DNA of 64,000 bases, taken from the NCBI GenBank assembly GCA_013396635.1, contig WBMW01005527.1, forward strand, positions 2,080,058-2,144,057. Direction: 5' to 3'. Source of the stretch: Penelope pileata (Eukaryota > Chordata > Aves > Galliformes > Cracidae). The stretch's first letter is position 1. The number at the start of each line of letters is the position of its first letter. Positions 40,001-54,300 of this stretch are shown piece after piece. The position numbers were made by a program, and so were the translations under genes. The notes below the pieces were generated by a model. The model did not search any database and had not been told where the DNA came from. It saw only the letters and a list, made by a program, of their open reading frames with translations.

Positions 40001-43000
40001 TTTAAAAATCTCTTTTTTCCAAGCATTTTTGTTAGGATGATTGCTCATACATGGAAAAAAAAGCAGCAAGCATTATATCTCCTCTCTTCCTTCAGGGATA
40101 GAGCCACCAGAGAAACTGGATGGGGGGAAATCAATGGCATCTCTTTGCTCTTATCTCATGGTACTGCAAATCTGTTGCTCGCAATAGGAATGCATTTAAT
40201 TTTGTTGGTTTAAAGCTTACCCAACAGCTTGAAAGACTTTCTCCCATCATCATTATGATGTGTGCTGGTTTTTTAGTTTTGTTTTGTTTCTATGGGTTTT
40301 ATGACGTTGGTTATAAAGAATTATGACTTTGCTAATAAATTGTAGCTGTACATAATGTGCAGCATAACGTGCATAATGTGGTATCATCTGTGACTGGGTA
40401 GGTGTTTTAGTACTCACCAGAAAAAATGAAAAAAATGCTATTTCTGAGCATTACACTTCTCTTTGGAGTAATCCTGTCTCCCAGTGCTGTTTGTGATGAG
40501 TGTACTGCATGTTGTCATGTTCTGTGTTACTGCAATACCTGGCTGCAGTCTGTGCATGTGTTGATATCCATTTTCAGACCCAGCTGTTAAATACGTATAT
40601 AGTTGAAGGCACAAATTGTAAGGCCAGATTTGAAAGTTAAACTTCTTTTTTTTTCTGATAATTCATCCAAGTTAACCTGAAATTTCACATGCAGAGTAAG
40701 ATTGCCTTTCTGTAGCTCAAAATGAACAGCACTCAAAAGAACGAAGTTGTGAATGGAAGTTAAAAATAAGTACTAGCAACTGCTTAGAATATTTTTAAAA
40801 AAAAATGTGGAGTGTTCTTATAAAAAAGAAAAAAAAAGTTGCTTTAGAATCTCCCTCTAATTTTGCACTGAAGAATGCCTATTTCTTAAACTGTTTATGA
40901 AAAATAGAGTTAATGTGACTATTGTGGGGTTTTTGCATGTTTTACACTTCATGGACGTGGACTAAATCAGCTGTGTTAAACTCACTTATTAGTGTTCAAT
41001 TTATTTCTGAGTCTCTTTGAAGGAACCATGCAAATGTTGAGGCTTCTTATTTTGTTTTGATTTCTTGGTGGAAAATTGTATCCACGTAAGTAAGCATACA
41101 CTGAACAGCAATAAATCATTATTTCTCAAATGACCAATATCAGCAGGAGTCTCATATACTGCACTGCTGGAGCTGATTTCTAAATTCATTGAATAATTAT
41201 TGGTGCTGCCTTTCATATGTGACAAACATTTTTTACTCTCTGATTCTGTTACGTCTTATCATGATGTTCCCCACAACACACACTCAACGTGCAAGGGTGG
41301 TTATTTCTAGGAAATGGGAAGAGGAAGAATAAGAAGCCAACGTACGTTGTAGAAGAACAGCCTATCTAGGACTTCATATGATGTAGTTTAAGAGAAGATT
41401 ATCTGACTCAGACTATTGTGGCAGCTTCTTAAAATTTGTTTTATTTTGTCAGAATGTAGATATTTTATTGCATTGTTAATATTCTGCAGTATCATGAACT
41501 GTTTCTGTCATGAAAAATAATGTTGTCAATTTGAAATGATCATAACAAAAAATGCAGTGGTACAGGGTAACGTGCCTCAACTGAATACAAAATTTGGTGA
41601 AGCTCCAAAGGTTTTAGCAACAATTATGCAAATGTTACTGATGAACGGTTGCATGAAATTTAATTTTTTGCTGTAGATTTGAAGCCAATCATATCAGTGC
41701 ATTTTGGAGAATAGCAATTGTCTTTTAATTTCTTGATTGGAGAAGCAATCTGAATTTCTGCAGATCTGCTCTACCCATACAAGTCATGCTGTGTGTCAAT
41801 GGCATTATTTACGCAGATAAAGCACATTAAGAAGTAAGGATCTCTGGAGCTGGTGCTGAGAAGGCTTTTCTTACATGGGTCTGAGGGATTTTAATTCACT
41901 TCAACTGAAATTAAAGTCACCTCACCAGCCCCACTGATGTCATATTAGGCAAAATGGAAAAACAATAATGATTGATTTTCCAGATTAAAAAGAAAACCTC
42001 TCTTAAACTTATTTTTAAGTTTATTATGCATGATAGTTAAGTCCATAACACCTTTGCCTGTCAAAACAGTACAACAAATTACTGTTTCATTCTTGAAAGG
42101 GTTAATTGAAAATTTAAGTAAAACACTGGAGAAATTCTATACAGCAGTATGGCATCAATTTGTTCGAGGAGAGAAATCCTTTAATAGCCCGTAACTTAAA
42201 TAGTTTGCCACCAAAATGAATTTATTGGATATTGATTGGATCCCAACTCAGTTTTAATATAGATTAAATATTACAGCTTCATTTCAAACTCTGTGCTAGC
42301 TTTATTATTTCCCTCTCCCATGTAGAAACTTGAGTAATTGGTTCATATATTTTGGAAGATAAAGTAAGGATAAGATATGTGCAGTGAGAAGAGCCAGTCT
42401 GTTTACAGTGGGTTTCCTTTCTTGCTTGTGAATTATACAGTACTGTTCCCTTCTTAGCCTGTGCCTCATGCCTTCCAAAGAAAAATAGCAATTTTTCCAT
42501 TTATTTACCATATTATCTTTTGCTGGTATCAAAGTCAAATCTTTTGAAACCAAAGCAAAGTTTAACTTCCTCAAGGCTCAAAAATGTTGTACATTTCAGG
42601 ATTTAAAATTGACTTCCTTAAAACGAAGTGTTCTGGAGTTGGTTTATCATCTGTTAATGTGTCACCCTCCTGAGTGACAGAGATGAAATGTTTCAGAGAC
42701 TGCTGGTCGCTTGGTTTTGTTATCCCTCACCAAGCTGTATAGCTTATGTTGCTAGAAATGCTAATGTATACTTAACTAACTCATTAAATATCAAAAGTCT
42801 CATTTCTCAGATTATTCATTGCATTTCCAAATGCAGCTTTCTAGTGACTCAATGGGAATAGAGTGGAAAGATACCTACATATGTACACATATAATACATC
42901 CACACAGACATGTAACTCCCAACTTGAGGCACATAACATCCGACGGTGAAGTTGGGGCTAACTTTGCCATCCTACCTCCTGTAGCACTGAAGCCTACAAT

Positions 43001-46000
43001 GCCAAAAGGGTGGGAACCAGTCTCCACACTGCATAGCAGTCAGTACAGTTGGTATTCCAGAATCTGGGGACCTTATCTTTAGCTGTTAAGCAATAAAAGC
43101 ATACTGCACTCAGCATTACTATCCTCAGCATCTCGATGCTGATGGGGAATGACTGTCTTAATAAAAAGTATGCTAGACTCGATTGATCTGAAATGCTACC
43201 AGGTTTGGTATGGCCGGTTAATAATCTTGGGTACACAGAGTATGTTTCTTTTCAGCCTCATCTTTCCTTTGTGCAAATGTATCTTCAATTGAAACACTGT
43301 CGTGTCTACATTTTACTGTATTATGGACCCCAAAAAAGTTTGAAAAGATGGAACTGAACTTTTTTTTTCTTTTTTTTTCCTTTTTTTTAATTAATCTACC
43401 AGAGAGTTCGTTAAGAAAAGATGTAATTGCTCAAATGGTAATTGAATCATACCTCAGAGCATTCGATGATCTCTGGGGTTAATAATGACTCAGAATGAAT
43501 GCAGTTCTTTGTTTCTTGAAAATTCAGCACAATGTGAATTTCATTTTTCAACTGCTCAGATTCTAGGACATATGTTTAGTATTAGAAGATGCTTAAGGCT
43601 TCTGGTACAGGTGAAATAACTCATCAACGTCCTCATTGCTCTTTTTAGAAGGGGGAGAAGAAAACAATGTCACTTAATGTTTGTCCTCTTTGTCCGCAAA
43701 TGGTTGAACCCATCGCCCCACCTCAGCATTGCAGTCACCTGAGCAGCTGACTGTGCACAGAGAGGTGCCTTTGTGGGCCTGGCATCAGCTCCTCGAAGCA
43801 GCTGAGAATGTGAGTCAGCCAACAAAGTTGAGAGCTGAGCAGTCATGATTGAAGGGTTCAGATTTAGTGCTAGGCTGTGATGGGCAGCAGTATTTTTATA
43901 TCTCGAGGTGCTGTCTTCTAGGTGACTCCGTACTCAACAAAAATATCCTTGCATCTGGATATAGTGTGAAAAGTTAGCCCTTCTGGTTATGATTGCAGAG
44001 AATCTCTTAAGCTCATACTTTGTGGTACAACTACACAGGGAATTTTTTTAAATCTTCATGCACATTGCAACATGCATCTGCTTCTGCTCACAGTGCATTG
44101 GTGACCCCATGCTGTGAGAAGTGTCTGCTTAATTTTTATGAGATCTAGTTAAAATATTAGAGATTCAAATAGCATTAGCTTATACAAATTATATGTAAGC
44201 AGAATTTTTTGGTTGCTTTTTGCCAATGTTTCTATGACTGCATTTCCATTATACATACGATACGTGACACCTAAATAATGCGTTAGAAACAGCTCTGAAA
44301 TGAAAGCTTAGCGTAACTTCCAGCACCCTACAAGATTCCCTAAAGAGAGCCAGCCTTCCTGAGCAATGTCTGTGGTTATTTCTTCCTTCAGCCTCACAGT
44401 AGTTATTTAAAAGTTGTGGGATTTTTGTCATTGTTGTTGATGTTTCTTGTGAAAAAGAATATTTAAGTTTACATTTATTTCATGGAGCAGATAAACATAT
44501 ATAATGGCATTTCTTATCTCCTTCACATACAGCCGTATTGCAGACACTCAGTGTTCCTGGGATGTTCAGGTTTGTGAGACTTTTGGAAATAAATTTGGCA
44601 GCTTTCCTTCATACATCTTTTCCAGTAACAGCTGCAGCTTCTTTGCCTGTTGTGTTTTCCTTCTGTGATGGGTTGCAGCCGAGTGTAGTTACGGGAGATG
44701 GCTGTTTCCTCTTGTAAATGTCTAAGCCAAGCAAGTTTGGCTAAGTTTTTGCTCTTCTTTTCTTTCCTTTTCTTTTGGCAGTGTGCTGTGGGAGCAGTAG
44801 CTATTGGCAGAATTGCTATAGCGGATAAGACAAAAGCCACCATTGAGGAGTGATATGTAGTTAATACTGAGCATTTTTTTGTTTTCTTTTTGACAATAAG
44901 AGAGCATTTCACGTATTAGATCTGTCCTGCAGCTTTGGAAGTATTTGTGGGACTGAATGGGTGTTCAAGGTCTTTTTCATATTCTGAATTTCCTGTGGGG
45001 AGGACTCAGCGCCCTGTATTGAACTCAGGACAACAGACCGGCAAGGTTAGTGTGTTTTGCCTGGGGTTCCTCTTTCCCTGGGAAGAGAGGAGGTCAGAGC
45101 AAGCGTGGCTGTGCTCAGGGGCTGCAGGTGCCTCCCAGCTCGCTGCAGGATGCTGGCGGGGACAGGGCTTGCTGGCAGCAGCCAGCTCTGCCGAACGCCT
45201 GCGCTCGGACTGGGCAATGCGAAGGCAGCGACCTTCAGCGATGGCCGGGTGCTGGTGTCTGACATTCAGGGCAGTGCCAAGGTGGAGGGAAGGCAGATGC
45301 TAGAAAGGGTATTCAACTCAAAATTTAATATTTGGTGCTTTTAGCTCTGAAGATGAGTAATTCAGCCATGTATGTAATCCAGAACAGTGACCTTCACAAC
45401 ACACTAGGCCATTAGTTAATTCAAACAAATGTAAATGTTTGACCAGTCATGAGCACCGCAGAGGTTGAATGAGTGAAAAGAAAGGACAGGAAATTAGAAG
45501 CTTTATGTGTGCATGGGAATCACCAAGTTCAGGGTCTTAATGGTATTTAAATGATTCATTTATATCCAGATGGAAAGATACTTCTTTTTTATGCATGATT
45601 TCATCGTTACAGCAACATCCCAATTTATACCTGCGGGCACAGGTTTGACAGGCAGCACCAGGTTCACGGTGCTTCCCGCTGCTAGAGGTCTGTTTGTTTT
45701 GGTTTTGCATTTATTCACTTAAAATACAAATAATATGTACAGAAGTCTTTATCAGCAACGAGGGTGTCAACAATATCACAGTTTTTAATCTAAGAATTAA
45801 GAAATCCTGATGTGTTCTTTTTGTTGTTTATGCAGTAAAATATAAAAATAAATATATTTGTAAATATACCTTACTGGAAGATAAGAAATCAAGTCCACCT
45901 TCTGGGTCAGATTTAATTTCCACAGGACTTACGCGAGAGGGATTTTTGCATACCATCATCAAATGCACACAGGAATTTCAGACTCCCACTAAAATTGGTC

Positions 46001-46453
46001 TGAGCTGTTTCTGAAATGAAGGCTGCCAAGTCCTGTGGGTGCTTCAGAGTGTTTCACCCTTTTCCTTCCCACACTTTAGGCATTTGTGTGGAGTGACATG
46101 CGTGGTTATATCCACTTGTGTGAATTCTTTCCAGAGTGATCTCTGGAATGGAGGGCTGAGGGCCATGCCCACTACCATTGTTCTTCTGGTCCCCGTTGTG
46201 AGGTGGGAGACAGGCATTGCTCGATGGCTGAGGGAAGGCTGCACAGTTACACCGACAGTGATGGAGGCCTCTTGAAATTTGAAACCACAGCTGCCCTTTA
46301 CCTGCATTACTCATGAAGCTTTTAGCAATGCAGATTGTGTGGTTAGATAATGGCTTGTAGAATTTTTTCTCTAGTGTTTGGCTTAGTGTTAAAAATTTGT
46401 CCCCAATGTCCTCCAACCTCTGTCATCTTGAGCCTAGCACTCCAAATTACGAA
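37061..46453. other. TENM2 intron, no recognisable gene
   Basis: AT-rich sequence with GC-richer islands at 37430-37600 and 45050-45310, a T-rich tract at 43360-43388 and an E-box/AP-1 motif cluster at 43736-43819. Frames in the GC islands are open in several registers and on both strands, which argues against coding. No RNA gene was recognised. Confidence 0.6.
43360..43388. repeat. T-rich tract with C interruptions
   Basis: Three T runs of eight or nine are separated by single or paired C. Confidence 0.85.
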
Positions 46454-46993
46454 GTCTGCTCTGAAAGTAATGCCCTCTTTTTTATTCCATTGGCCCACAA
46501 CGTCAGAAGTGGATGTTGGTGGGATGGCAGCAGAGGCTGAACCTTCCCACCAATATCCCCTTCCATATTGTTGCCGTGTGACAGATGGCAGCAGAGGGGC
46601 ACTGACCCAATGGCGTCTGAAATGGGAGTGCGGGTGGAGCAAAGGGGTGGGACTGAATTCCTCCATGCAGAAAAAATGGCACCCATTGACATTCATTGAC
46701 ATTTGCTGAGCATCAATGGAGACCAAACAGTGGCTGTGAGCACAGAGTGGGGTGGTGATGTGTTTCGGCAGTGGCGACAGTGACAGTGCTCACCTCTGCT
46801 GGTGCAGATTGTTACGAGCATGGCATGCAAGCTCTTTTTCCTCGTGGGTGAAAATGTGCAGCTAATGGCAGTGACTGTTGAGAAACAATGTTTTGTAGCT
46901 GAAGATTTTCTCTATCAAATAGTGTTCTTGTGCTCTCTGTATCTGTTGTAGTTTCCATGGAAATAAAGAGGAGGCATTACTTTCAGAGCACCC
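46454..46993 (+). mobile_element. Non-autonomous mariner-type element, Galluhop-like (copy 3)
   Basis: About 540 bp, the longest of the three copies and in the same orientation. Ends are imperfect inverted repeats (left GTCTGCTCTGAAAGTAATGC; right, reverse complemented, GGGTGCTCTGAAAGTAATGC). The shared interior runs from the GGCCCACAACGTCAGAAGTG block through the helix-turn-helix remnant to the TTGTAGTTTCCATGGAAATA block. The transposase-like frame starting MASEMGVRVE meets its first stop in the GTTGAGAAAC region or earlier because of indels. No clear flanking TA was seen. It is a fossil internal-deletion copy. Confidence 0.85.
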
Positions 46994-48019
46994 CATGTAA
47001 TTAAATAAAACGTACTCTTTTAAAATAAAATTTTACCTATTAGAACATTGCTCAGTAACTGAATTTTCATAAATGTTACATATTTTCTGACTTCACAAAG
47101 CTAGCAGCCTAATGATAAGGAAATACCCAGAAAAGACGTGCAGTGTTTAGAAGCCCTTAGTTTTTTAGCGAGCTGTTTTTGCTACAGTGGGTGAGCTGCA
47201 TTCTGGCTTTGATTTACTTTCTCTATAGTTACATTGATTTCTGTAGCCTAATATATATTTAATTAGTAGGGATGTGATTGCAACTAATATTACAGAGCTT
47301 TTAAAGGACAATAAATTCCAGAGTGCATTTTATAGATTCTTATTTTTTCCTACTTCAGATATTTTAACCGCTGAGGAAGGTATAATTTATCTTGTTGTTA
47401 GACTCACATCCATACAACTCCAGTTGCATTGAGATTTGTGTGTTCACCTCGTCAGAATGCATTGGAACATAATTCTCTGTCTGTAAACTGTTACCTAATT
47501 TATAAACTAATTTTTAAGGGAACAGGTTGCCTCCCCTGGAAATTTGGGTGGATACCTGCTTCCCAAAGCTCCACACGGCTCAGCTGACTTCAAAAAACTT
47601 GCAGTGTACAGCAGACAGGGTTCTTCCTCGTGGGGAGGGAGAGGAAGGCTGCAGAGGTACTCAGGAAGAGTTTGTCCGTCAGGCTGGTGTTTGGGACGTG
47701 CAAGGAGGAGACAGTTCAGCCCCAACCGATGGTCACAGAAAAGCGAGGGCAGTGTGGCTGTGTTGAGCAGCACGGCACAGGACAGCTATAACCTGCAGTG
47801 GTGTCCCAAGGGCCACCATAAGGACTCAAGGAGAGTTACTGCTTTCCAGGCATCTCTTGGCAAGCAGGTGTGTCAGCTGAGACTATTTCAGCCTACGCTG
47901 CAGTATTTCTTCAGGGATGTTATTGGATAAGCAGTTACTCTGTTTCTATCACTTCAAGCTCTCGCATAACAGAACACCAGGCAAGCGTTCTTGGGGCTAC
48001 TGTGAGACCCCTCCTGTGT
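46994..48019. other. TENM2 intron between mariner copy 3 and a CR1 fragment
   Basis: AT-rich up to about 47520, then GC-richer to 48019. The GC-richer half might contain further, too-diverged CR1 sequence, since it directly abuts a recognisable CR1 tail, but I could not align it. No gene was recognised. Confidence 0.55.
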
Positions 48020-48318
48020 GTGGCTGCAGCTGCTGGCTGGGGGGGACAGAGGGGATGGGTCAGACTGGTCTTCAGGGTGCACGGCTGTGAGACGTGGGGC
48101 AGCAGCTTAAAACATAGCACATTTAAATTCATACAGGAAAAAAATCGGCTCGGTAACGTGGCCAGATGCTGGAACGAGGGCCTAGAGAGGATACAGAGTC
48201 ACTGTCCTTGGAGATGCTGAGAACTTGACGGTCCTGAGCAGCCAGGTCTTTGTTTTCTTCTGGGGCTGGGCTGGGTGGCCTCCACAGCTCCCATCAGGCA
48301 CAAACGATGCTGTGAATC
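48020..48318 (+). mobile_element. Old CR1 LINE 3' fragment, sense
   Basis: Diverged remnant of the CR1 reverse-transcriptase C-terminal end and 3' UTR. Recognisable CR1 phrases occur in order: GCAGCAGCTTAAAACATAGC (48100), CAGATGCTGGAACGAGGGCC then AGAGAGG (48163-48190), CCTTGGAGATGCTGAGAAC (48205), GGTCCTGAGCAG (48230), GGGCTGGGTGGCCTCCACAG (48268) and a terminal GATGCTGTGAATCT (48306), the decayed form of the ATTCTGTGATTCT tail. Strongly 5'-truncated, as is usual for CR1. Frame broken. The 5' edge is approximate. Confidence 0.7.
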
Positions 48319-51300
48319 TGGGGCAGCTTTTGTACCAACAACCTGCCTGTTTTGCCTGTGTTCGGAATATGGCTTTAATTACTTTGGTTCTGGCATGTGA
48401 TGTTAATTTGAGTTTTGACTATTTATGCCATGGTGTATTTATCAAATAAGGTGAATGTGGCAGGAAATAATTACTATTTTATAAAATTGGACTGAAATTC
48501 ACATTTCATAATTCAGATGTCTTAGCAATAAGGTAATGTATGCATAAGATTGTAGGTTCCCATTGTATGTGAGTTTTTTTAGCTATGCTGATAGACAATG
48601 TTGACATAGGCTGTCTTTTTCTCTGAAATCCCCGGGAAAGTAAGATACCTCTATCTGATGGCAGAGAGAGCTCCCAGTTAGAGGAGTGAGAAGGAGCTTT
48701 GAAAGGAGAGGAAGTTTGTGATTTAGCTTGACTAACACTAATTTGGATTTATGGAAAGAGATGAGGAGCTCTACGCTAAGCAGAGTGGCTGCGCACGGCA
48801 AATGTGCTAGATCAGTTATTGCCAAGTATGGTAGAGAAAATGTGGGAAAAAGAAAAAGTGGCTTAGAAATTTCTTTTCCAGTCTCTGCTTATCAACATGA
48901 AACATCTGCTTCAGCTGCACTGGCTCCCACTGACAGTCAACATTACTGATACAGTGAAATTGCTACTTACATGCAACACAACAGCACTACGCTTCCCTGA
49001 GCTGCATTGTAATAATGTTTTGTTGTATGCATGTGATGTAGGGTGTGTTGCAGGTTGAAATGTAAATGGTTCCAGTGCACTTGGATGAGCATCACATATG
49101 GAAAGTAGCATTGGCACAATTAATTTTTTGTTTGTTATAGTCTTAATGTTGCTAAGCTACAGAAGGAAATGGATCACGCTGAGGAAATCTACAAGTTGCC
49201 GACTGTTTGCACAGAATCTTTTTAAATGTTACACTAATCATATGCTATAGCTTAGCTTTTATTTAGTGTAAATAAAATGGGTACTTTTTAAAAGCCTCCA
49301 TCTTAGTTTAAAAATATTCCTGTCTTTACTTGTTAGGAGAATACATGCACCTAAAAATAGCAAAACAAATAGGTTTGGATCAGCTGCTTTGTCAAAGAAG
49401 TTTGGTTGGACATGTACAGACGTGAATATGATCAACTCCTGCATAGTGTGAAAGAACAATTTGGGTTTTTTAAAAGAATTACAGTTACTTTCATCCACAT
49501 CTAAATAAACTACTTTCACAGGCAGCACGGCCCAATTTCATACCCACAAATAAACACAGGCTGAAATACCTCATGCTAATAATATTGCCTCCTAAGTTGG
49601 AGTGCTTAACTCCCTCTCCCCGTGAATTCCCAGGGCAGCCATGAATTATTAGAGCTTGAAATATAAACGTTAAGTGCCCATGGTTGCAGGGGCTGACAAA
49701 ATGGCTAACACCATTCAAAAGAAGAAAGGTTAAATCTTGACCTCAAGATGGAACAGAAGTAATCTGTGAATTCTTCTTTCCATCCATAACTTTCCTCCAG
49801 AATATTTCGTGGTACTTCTGTAAAACTGCAAAAGGAGAGGTTTCATTATCTTTTGATTTTTCTTCTTGAATTCACCATAGATTTAGTTTATTTCTGTGAT
49901 AACATAAGCCCTTATTTGATGTGAAACTGCAAAAAAAGTGTTATAGGGAGGGAATAAAGGCACAGCTTTGCAGTATATTTTCATTTAATCCTCTTCTTTT
50001 GAACAGTTAATGTAAAAAAGAAAAAAAAGAACAAACAAACAAGACCTTACTGTAGATAGCAAAATTTTTCATATGATAGTAAAGTAAGTATAAATAAAGA
50101 GTAGTAGTAAATGCATCAATTGTGGTGTGAAATATTTTTATTGTTCTGAAAAAATGAAGGATTTGAGCCTGAAAGTACAGTACTGTACCCAGATCAATAC
50201 CCGCAGCTATCGTGCACTGCAGAAGGGAGCCTTTGTATCGTTCTGTTGTTTCAGCTTACTTGTCAGTGCCTTGCTTTAGAGGACAAGGAGCATTCTGAAG
50301 AGTAGCAGACTTCTCACTTGCTTTTTCTAAATGAAAGATTAATGCTGTATCAGTTCTAAACTAATGAGTCAAATCTACCGAAGTAGATACAATTGGGTTA
50401 AATTCTACAGAAGTATCATTATCAAACTTTGATTTTATATGTTGTATAAAGTACGTGGTTTTCATTTCAGGGCAAATTAGAGGAGATACTTATACAGTAT
50501 CTCTGCCAGACACAATTAAAACTGTACTAACTATTAAAATCATTTATTAATTATTTCTAGGCAAATAATTCTTCCTTGAATGGATACATTCTCCTTTAGC
50601 AGTAGAAAGGTATTACTTGGCAAATAAGGACTTGCAGTAAACTCAGTATTTATCATATAGCAAAATATTATGAATCCATTATTTAAACCATTGTTATATT
50701 TTAAGCCCAGGAATGTAGTATCTTCACAGATGATTTATTTTATGGATGCTTAGACATGCCATTCAGTATCACATGGGAGTTGGACTCAGAAATCAATTTG
50801 TGGCTCTTTAATATTAGATAGTTTTAATTTCCTGGAAGGAATAAGAACCCATATGTGCTAACAAATACATAGGTGAAGATTTCTTGACCCTAAGGATGCA
50901 AAAAATCAGTACATGGTTAGCACATGAGACGCCTCACTCGGAGCCAGTAATGAACCCACTACACACACCGCATGGTTTCAATTACAGCTCTATGAGACTA
51001 GACGGCATGGTGCCAGAAACAAAAGATTGAAACAATTTAAATGATTCTCTTCTTCATGGTTCAGATACTTGAGCCTCTGCTTTCTGTTCCCTTTTTAATG
51101 CGCACTTTTATCTGTGCAGAACCCAGATCTGGAAAATAGGAATTCAGTGTTTGAATACGTAGGATGTCATCTTGTTACAGAATGCTGTAGTATGGTCTGG
51201 TGACAGATCCGTTAATTATTTGCTGTGTGATAGTTGCCTTCAAAGTCTGTATGTTCAAGGTCAACAAGAATTTCTGAAATTTGTCCTATTTTTCTCACTC

Positions 51301-54300
51301 CACATTAGAGAAGTTCTTCTAATCGGTGCTTAGCAATGTCAGGTCTGTGGTCCCCCTTCCTGTAACCACCCAGCAGCTGAAGCGCCGACGCCCACAGCGG
51401 TGCCAGCTTGTCACCTGCCCACAGCCCGCGGGCCGGAGCCTGCTGCTCGTGCCACTTGGGAGGATGTTACAGGGTCTGTGTTGAAGACGTCTCAGTGCCC
51501 AGTGCTTCTCCAGGTATTAAATGAGTTGTCGTGTTAGCATGTGGGAACTCCTGTCCAGGGCTTGTTGGGTTCCCCTGCTGCCTCCTCAGGCTTCCCCTCA
51601 GACTGGGACATAAGCAAGTTGCCTTAGTGCTCTGCTTCAGCCACTGCGGATTATTTTGGTTATGACTTATGAGAAAGCCTGGAATTGCAACATCTTTGCA
51701 GATCCTTTGCCCGCAACAATGAGCTTTTTCAAGCTTATACATCACCTTCTTCTGGTGGGGATCCTGCAGTTGCATAGCAACTGATTTTTTGGCATTGCCA
51801 TACACTGTATGAAAGAGGCTGTGTGCAGAGCCATCTGTCCTGGGATGCCCAACAAAGAAGGGACATCATGGCATTCAGGGTATGCAGAGCCGTCCTACAG
51901 ACCTCTTCTGTGGGGATTCGCCTCTATTATAGAGCCGGTGGCCGAGGAATGGAAAGAGAATGCATCACTTTGTCAAGTGCCATTACATGTTTTCTAAAGC
52001 CTTTGAGTTCACTTTTAAAGGAAGCAATGCTTTCTGATATCCTCAGAATTTTTTTTATGCAGGCTGTTTAGGCATAATAGATTTCCATTTGTAAAGCTTG
52101 TTAAGATGGAAGAATAATATAGTCAGGCTTCCAATTGCAACTCAGCTGAATTATTGCTGTAATGATTGAGTGAAGTAGGAATTGTAGGGTGTTCAGTATT
52201 TTCTTAAAATGAGACCATCTATTGTAATTGAAGGTATGCAGATGTGTGCAGAAGGTAGGCCTTGATGTGTAGGTTGCTAGATTTTGCTTTATATAAAGCT
52301 TATTTTCTTTGTATAGCTGGAGCAAATGAATCAAAAAATATTGAAAAGGTAATCCTTTATTTGTCTACCTATATCAGCATTTTACAACATTTTGCTTTAT
52401 AAAGTAAGTTATGTTGATGCTTATAAAATCCAGTGATACATATTTGCTTTTAAAAAGTCATATTAGATTGTATTTAATCAAACTCATTTTGTCAGTCGCT
52501 TAGAGTCGCTTTTGTTTAATTTCTGCTTTTACAAAGGACTACGTCATCGAGGCTTATAGGAATCGATCATACTATAGGAATGGCCATGAGTAGGGAAATT
52601 ATATCTGGAAAAGAAAAAAAAAATCATAAAGGGACTGCTGTTTAACGCTGTAGGCTGCCTGGGACTTTCCAAGCAAACTAATAGTTTGAGAAAACTCCTG
52701 AAGAATGAAAAGAAAAAATCTCAGAAACCATAATCACCATTTTCTGACCCCTCATGACGTAATCACCAGGTTATTAATATCTAGACACTTTGGGAATACA
52801 GATTTGTTTATCGGTTTGTGGCAAGAATTCTAAATTGCAATTTCTTTTCTGCCTCTATTATCTTTGCTTGCCAAGTCATGAGGTCTTTTGATATTCCCTT
52901 ACACTTAACCATCAGTGTGTCTTTACTAGCTTTTGCCTTCTGTACCTTCTGTATGAAATACATGGTTTCCCAATTTTCCCAAAGCCATTATCTTCATACT
53001 TTCTATTACCATTATTACACTTGTCTTCTCCTTCTGGACGATTTGTGTGCCATACATTTTTGAGCTAACCTTTTATGGATCTTCATGTAAAATGGTTCTT
53101 TATTGCTCCTAGAAAGTCTATATTCATTATTATTATTATTTTTTCCAAGAGCAGACTATAACCTGATGTCTAAGTTCTTTCCTTAATTTCTTCTGTTCTT
53201 CAGTCATTACTACTACTTAACAGTTGCTTGAATTCAAATGATGGTGATCAGTTCCTTCTGCTTAGTCAACATGCTTCTCAAATTGGCGTGTGTCAAATAC
53301 TCTAATTTCAGTTTTATGTAAATTTTTGTATCACAAATTGTGGGATCAGTACGACAACTCTGTTTCATCTTTGCTAATTTAAATTAGGTCCAGCTGCTTT
53401 TTCTTGCTTTTATGTTAAACGTGTCAGGTAGCTGTGTGGTTCCTTCCTTTCTGGAAAATAGTTTTGACTTCTGAAAAAGGTTGAGTGTAAAAATATGTAT
53501 GGTGACCTGACTTGGGAGGTCCATGAGGCAACTGAAGTGCTTTTGGACTTTGGACATAAGCCTTCGTATCTACCTTATGTCTATGCTTTCTTCAGTAACT
53601 CTCTTTTTGCAGTCTGTATCGCAGGCAAAGTCCTACATTAAATATGTAATTCTCAGCTCATCTGTAACTTTGAAAAAAATGACACTTTAAAAAAACTTTT
53701 AAAAGTAAATCATGAGTTTAATTTCTACTAGAAACATCAAGTTAAGATAAAATGGATTCATCTGTACTTCTGGAAACAAAAGAGGAGAAAATAACAGAGA
53801 AACAAGTCTCTTTGTTCTGTGTGAAAGAGAATACTTAATCACACATCAGCAGAGAATTAAAAAACATAGCAATACATGAAAGTATTCTTTTTTCCTTCAC
53901 TGAACAAATTAATTGCCAGCAATGAAAAAACTACAAAGTGCTGTTTAAAAATAAAAAATACATATCTTATGTTTAATAAACAGGAGCTAACGTAGCTAAG
54001 ATGAAACTCCAAAAATCAACTAGCAACTAGCTATTGGCTTTGGGTCTCATCAGCTTGTATTAAATATCAAACAACTTTCTTGTAAAAACAAATCTGTGAG
54101 ATAATTCTACATGCAGGATTTTCTTAGACAGACTCCAAGAAAAAGCTTCAGTGTAAGTGTCATATGGGTACTCTCTCCAGTTAAATTAATTTCATAGCTG
54201 AAATCTGGCCAAACATGGCTGTCTTAAAACACCTAATAGTACTCCTTGTAATGTTCCTCGTAATATTATTATTATGCTTCTGTAAGATAGGTAGCAATAA

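Noticed and set aside
44523..44912. 129-codon - strand open frame
   Set aside because: Lys-rich low-complexity translation from an AT/pyrimidine-rich stretch; no homology recognised.
47544..47930. 128-codon + strand open frame next to a CR1 fragment
   Set aside because: No recognisable protein. It overlaps GC-richer DNA that may be old repeat sequence, and other frames are open too.
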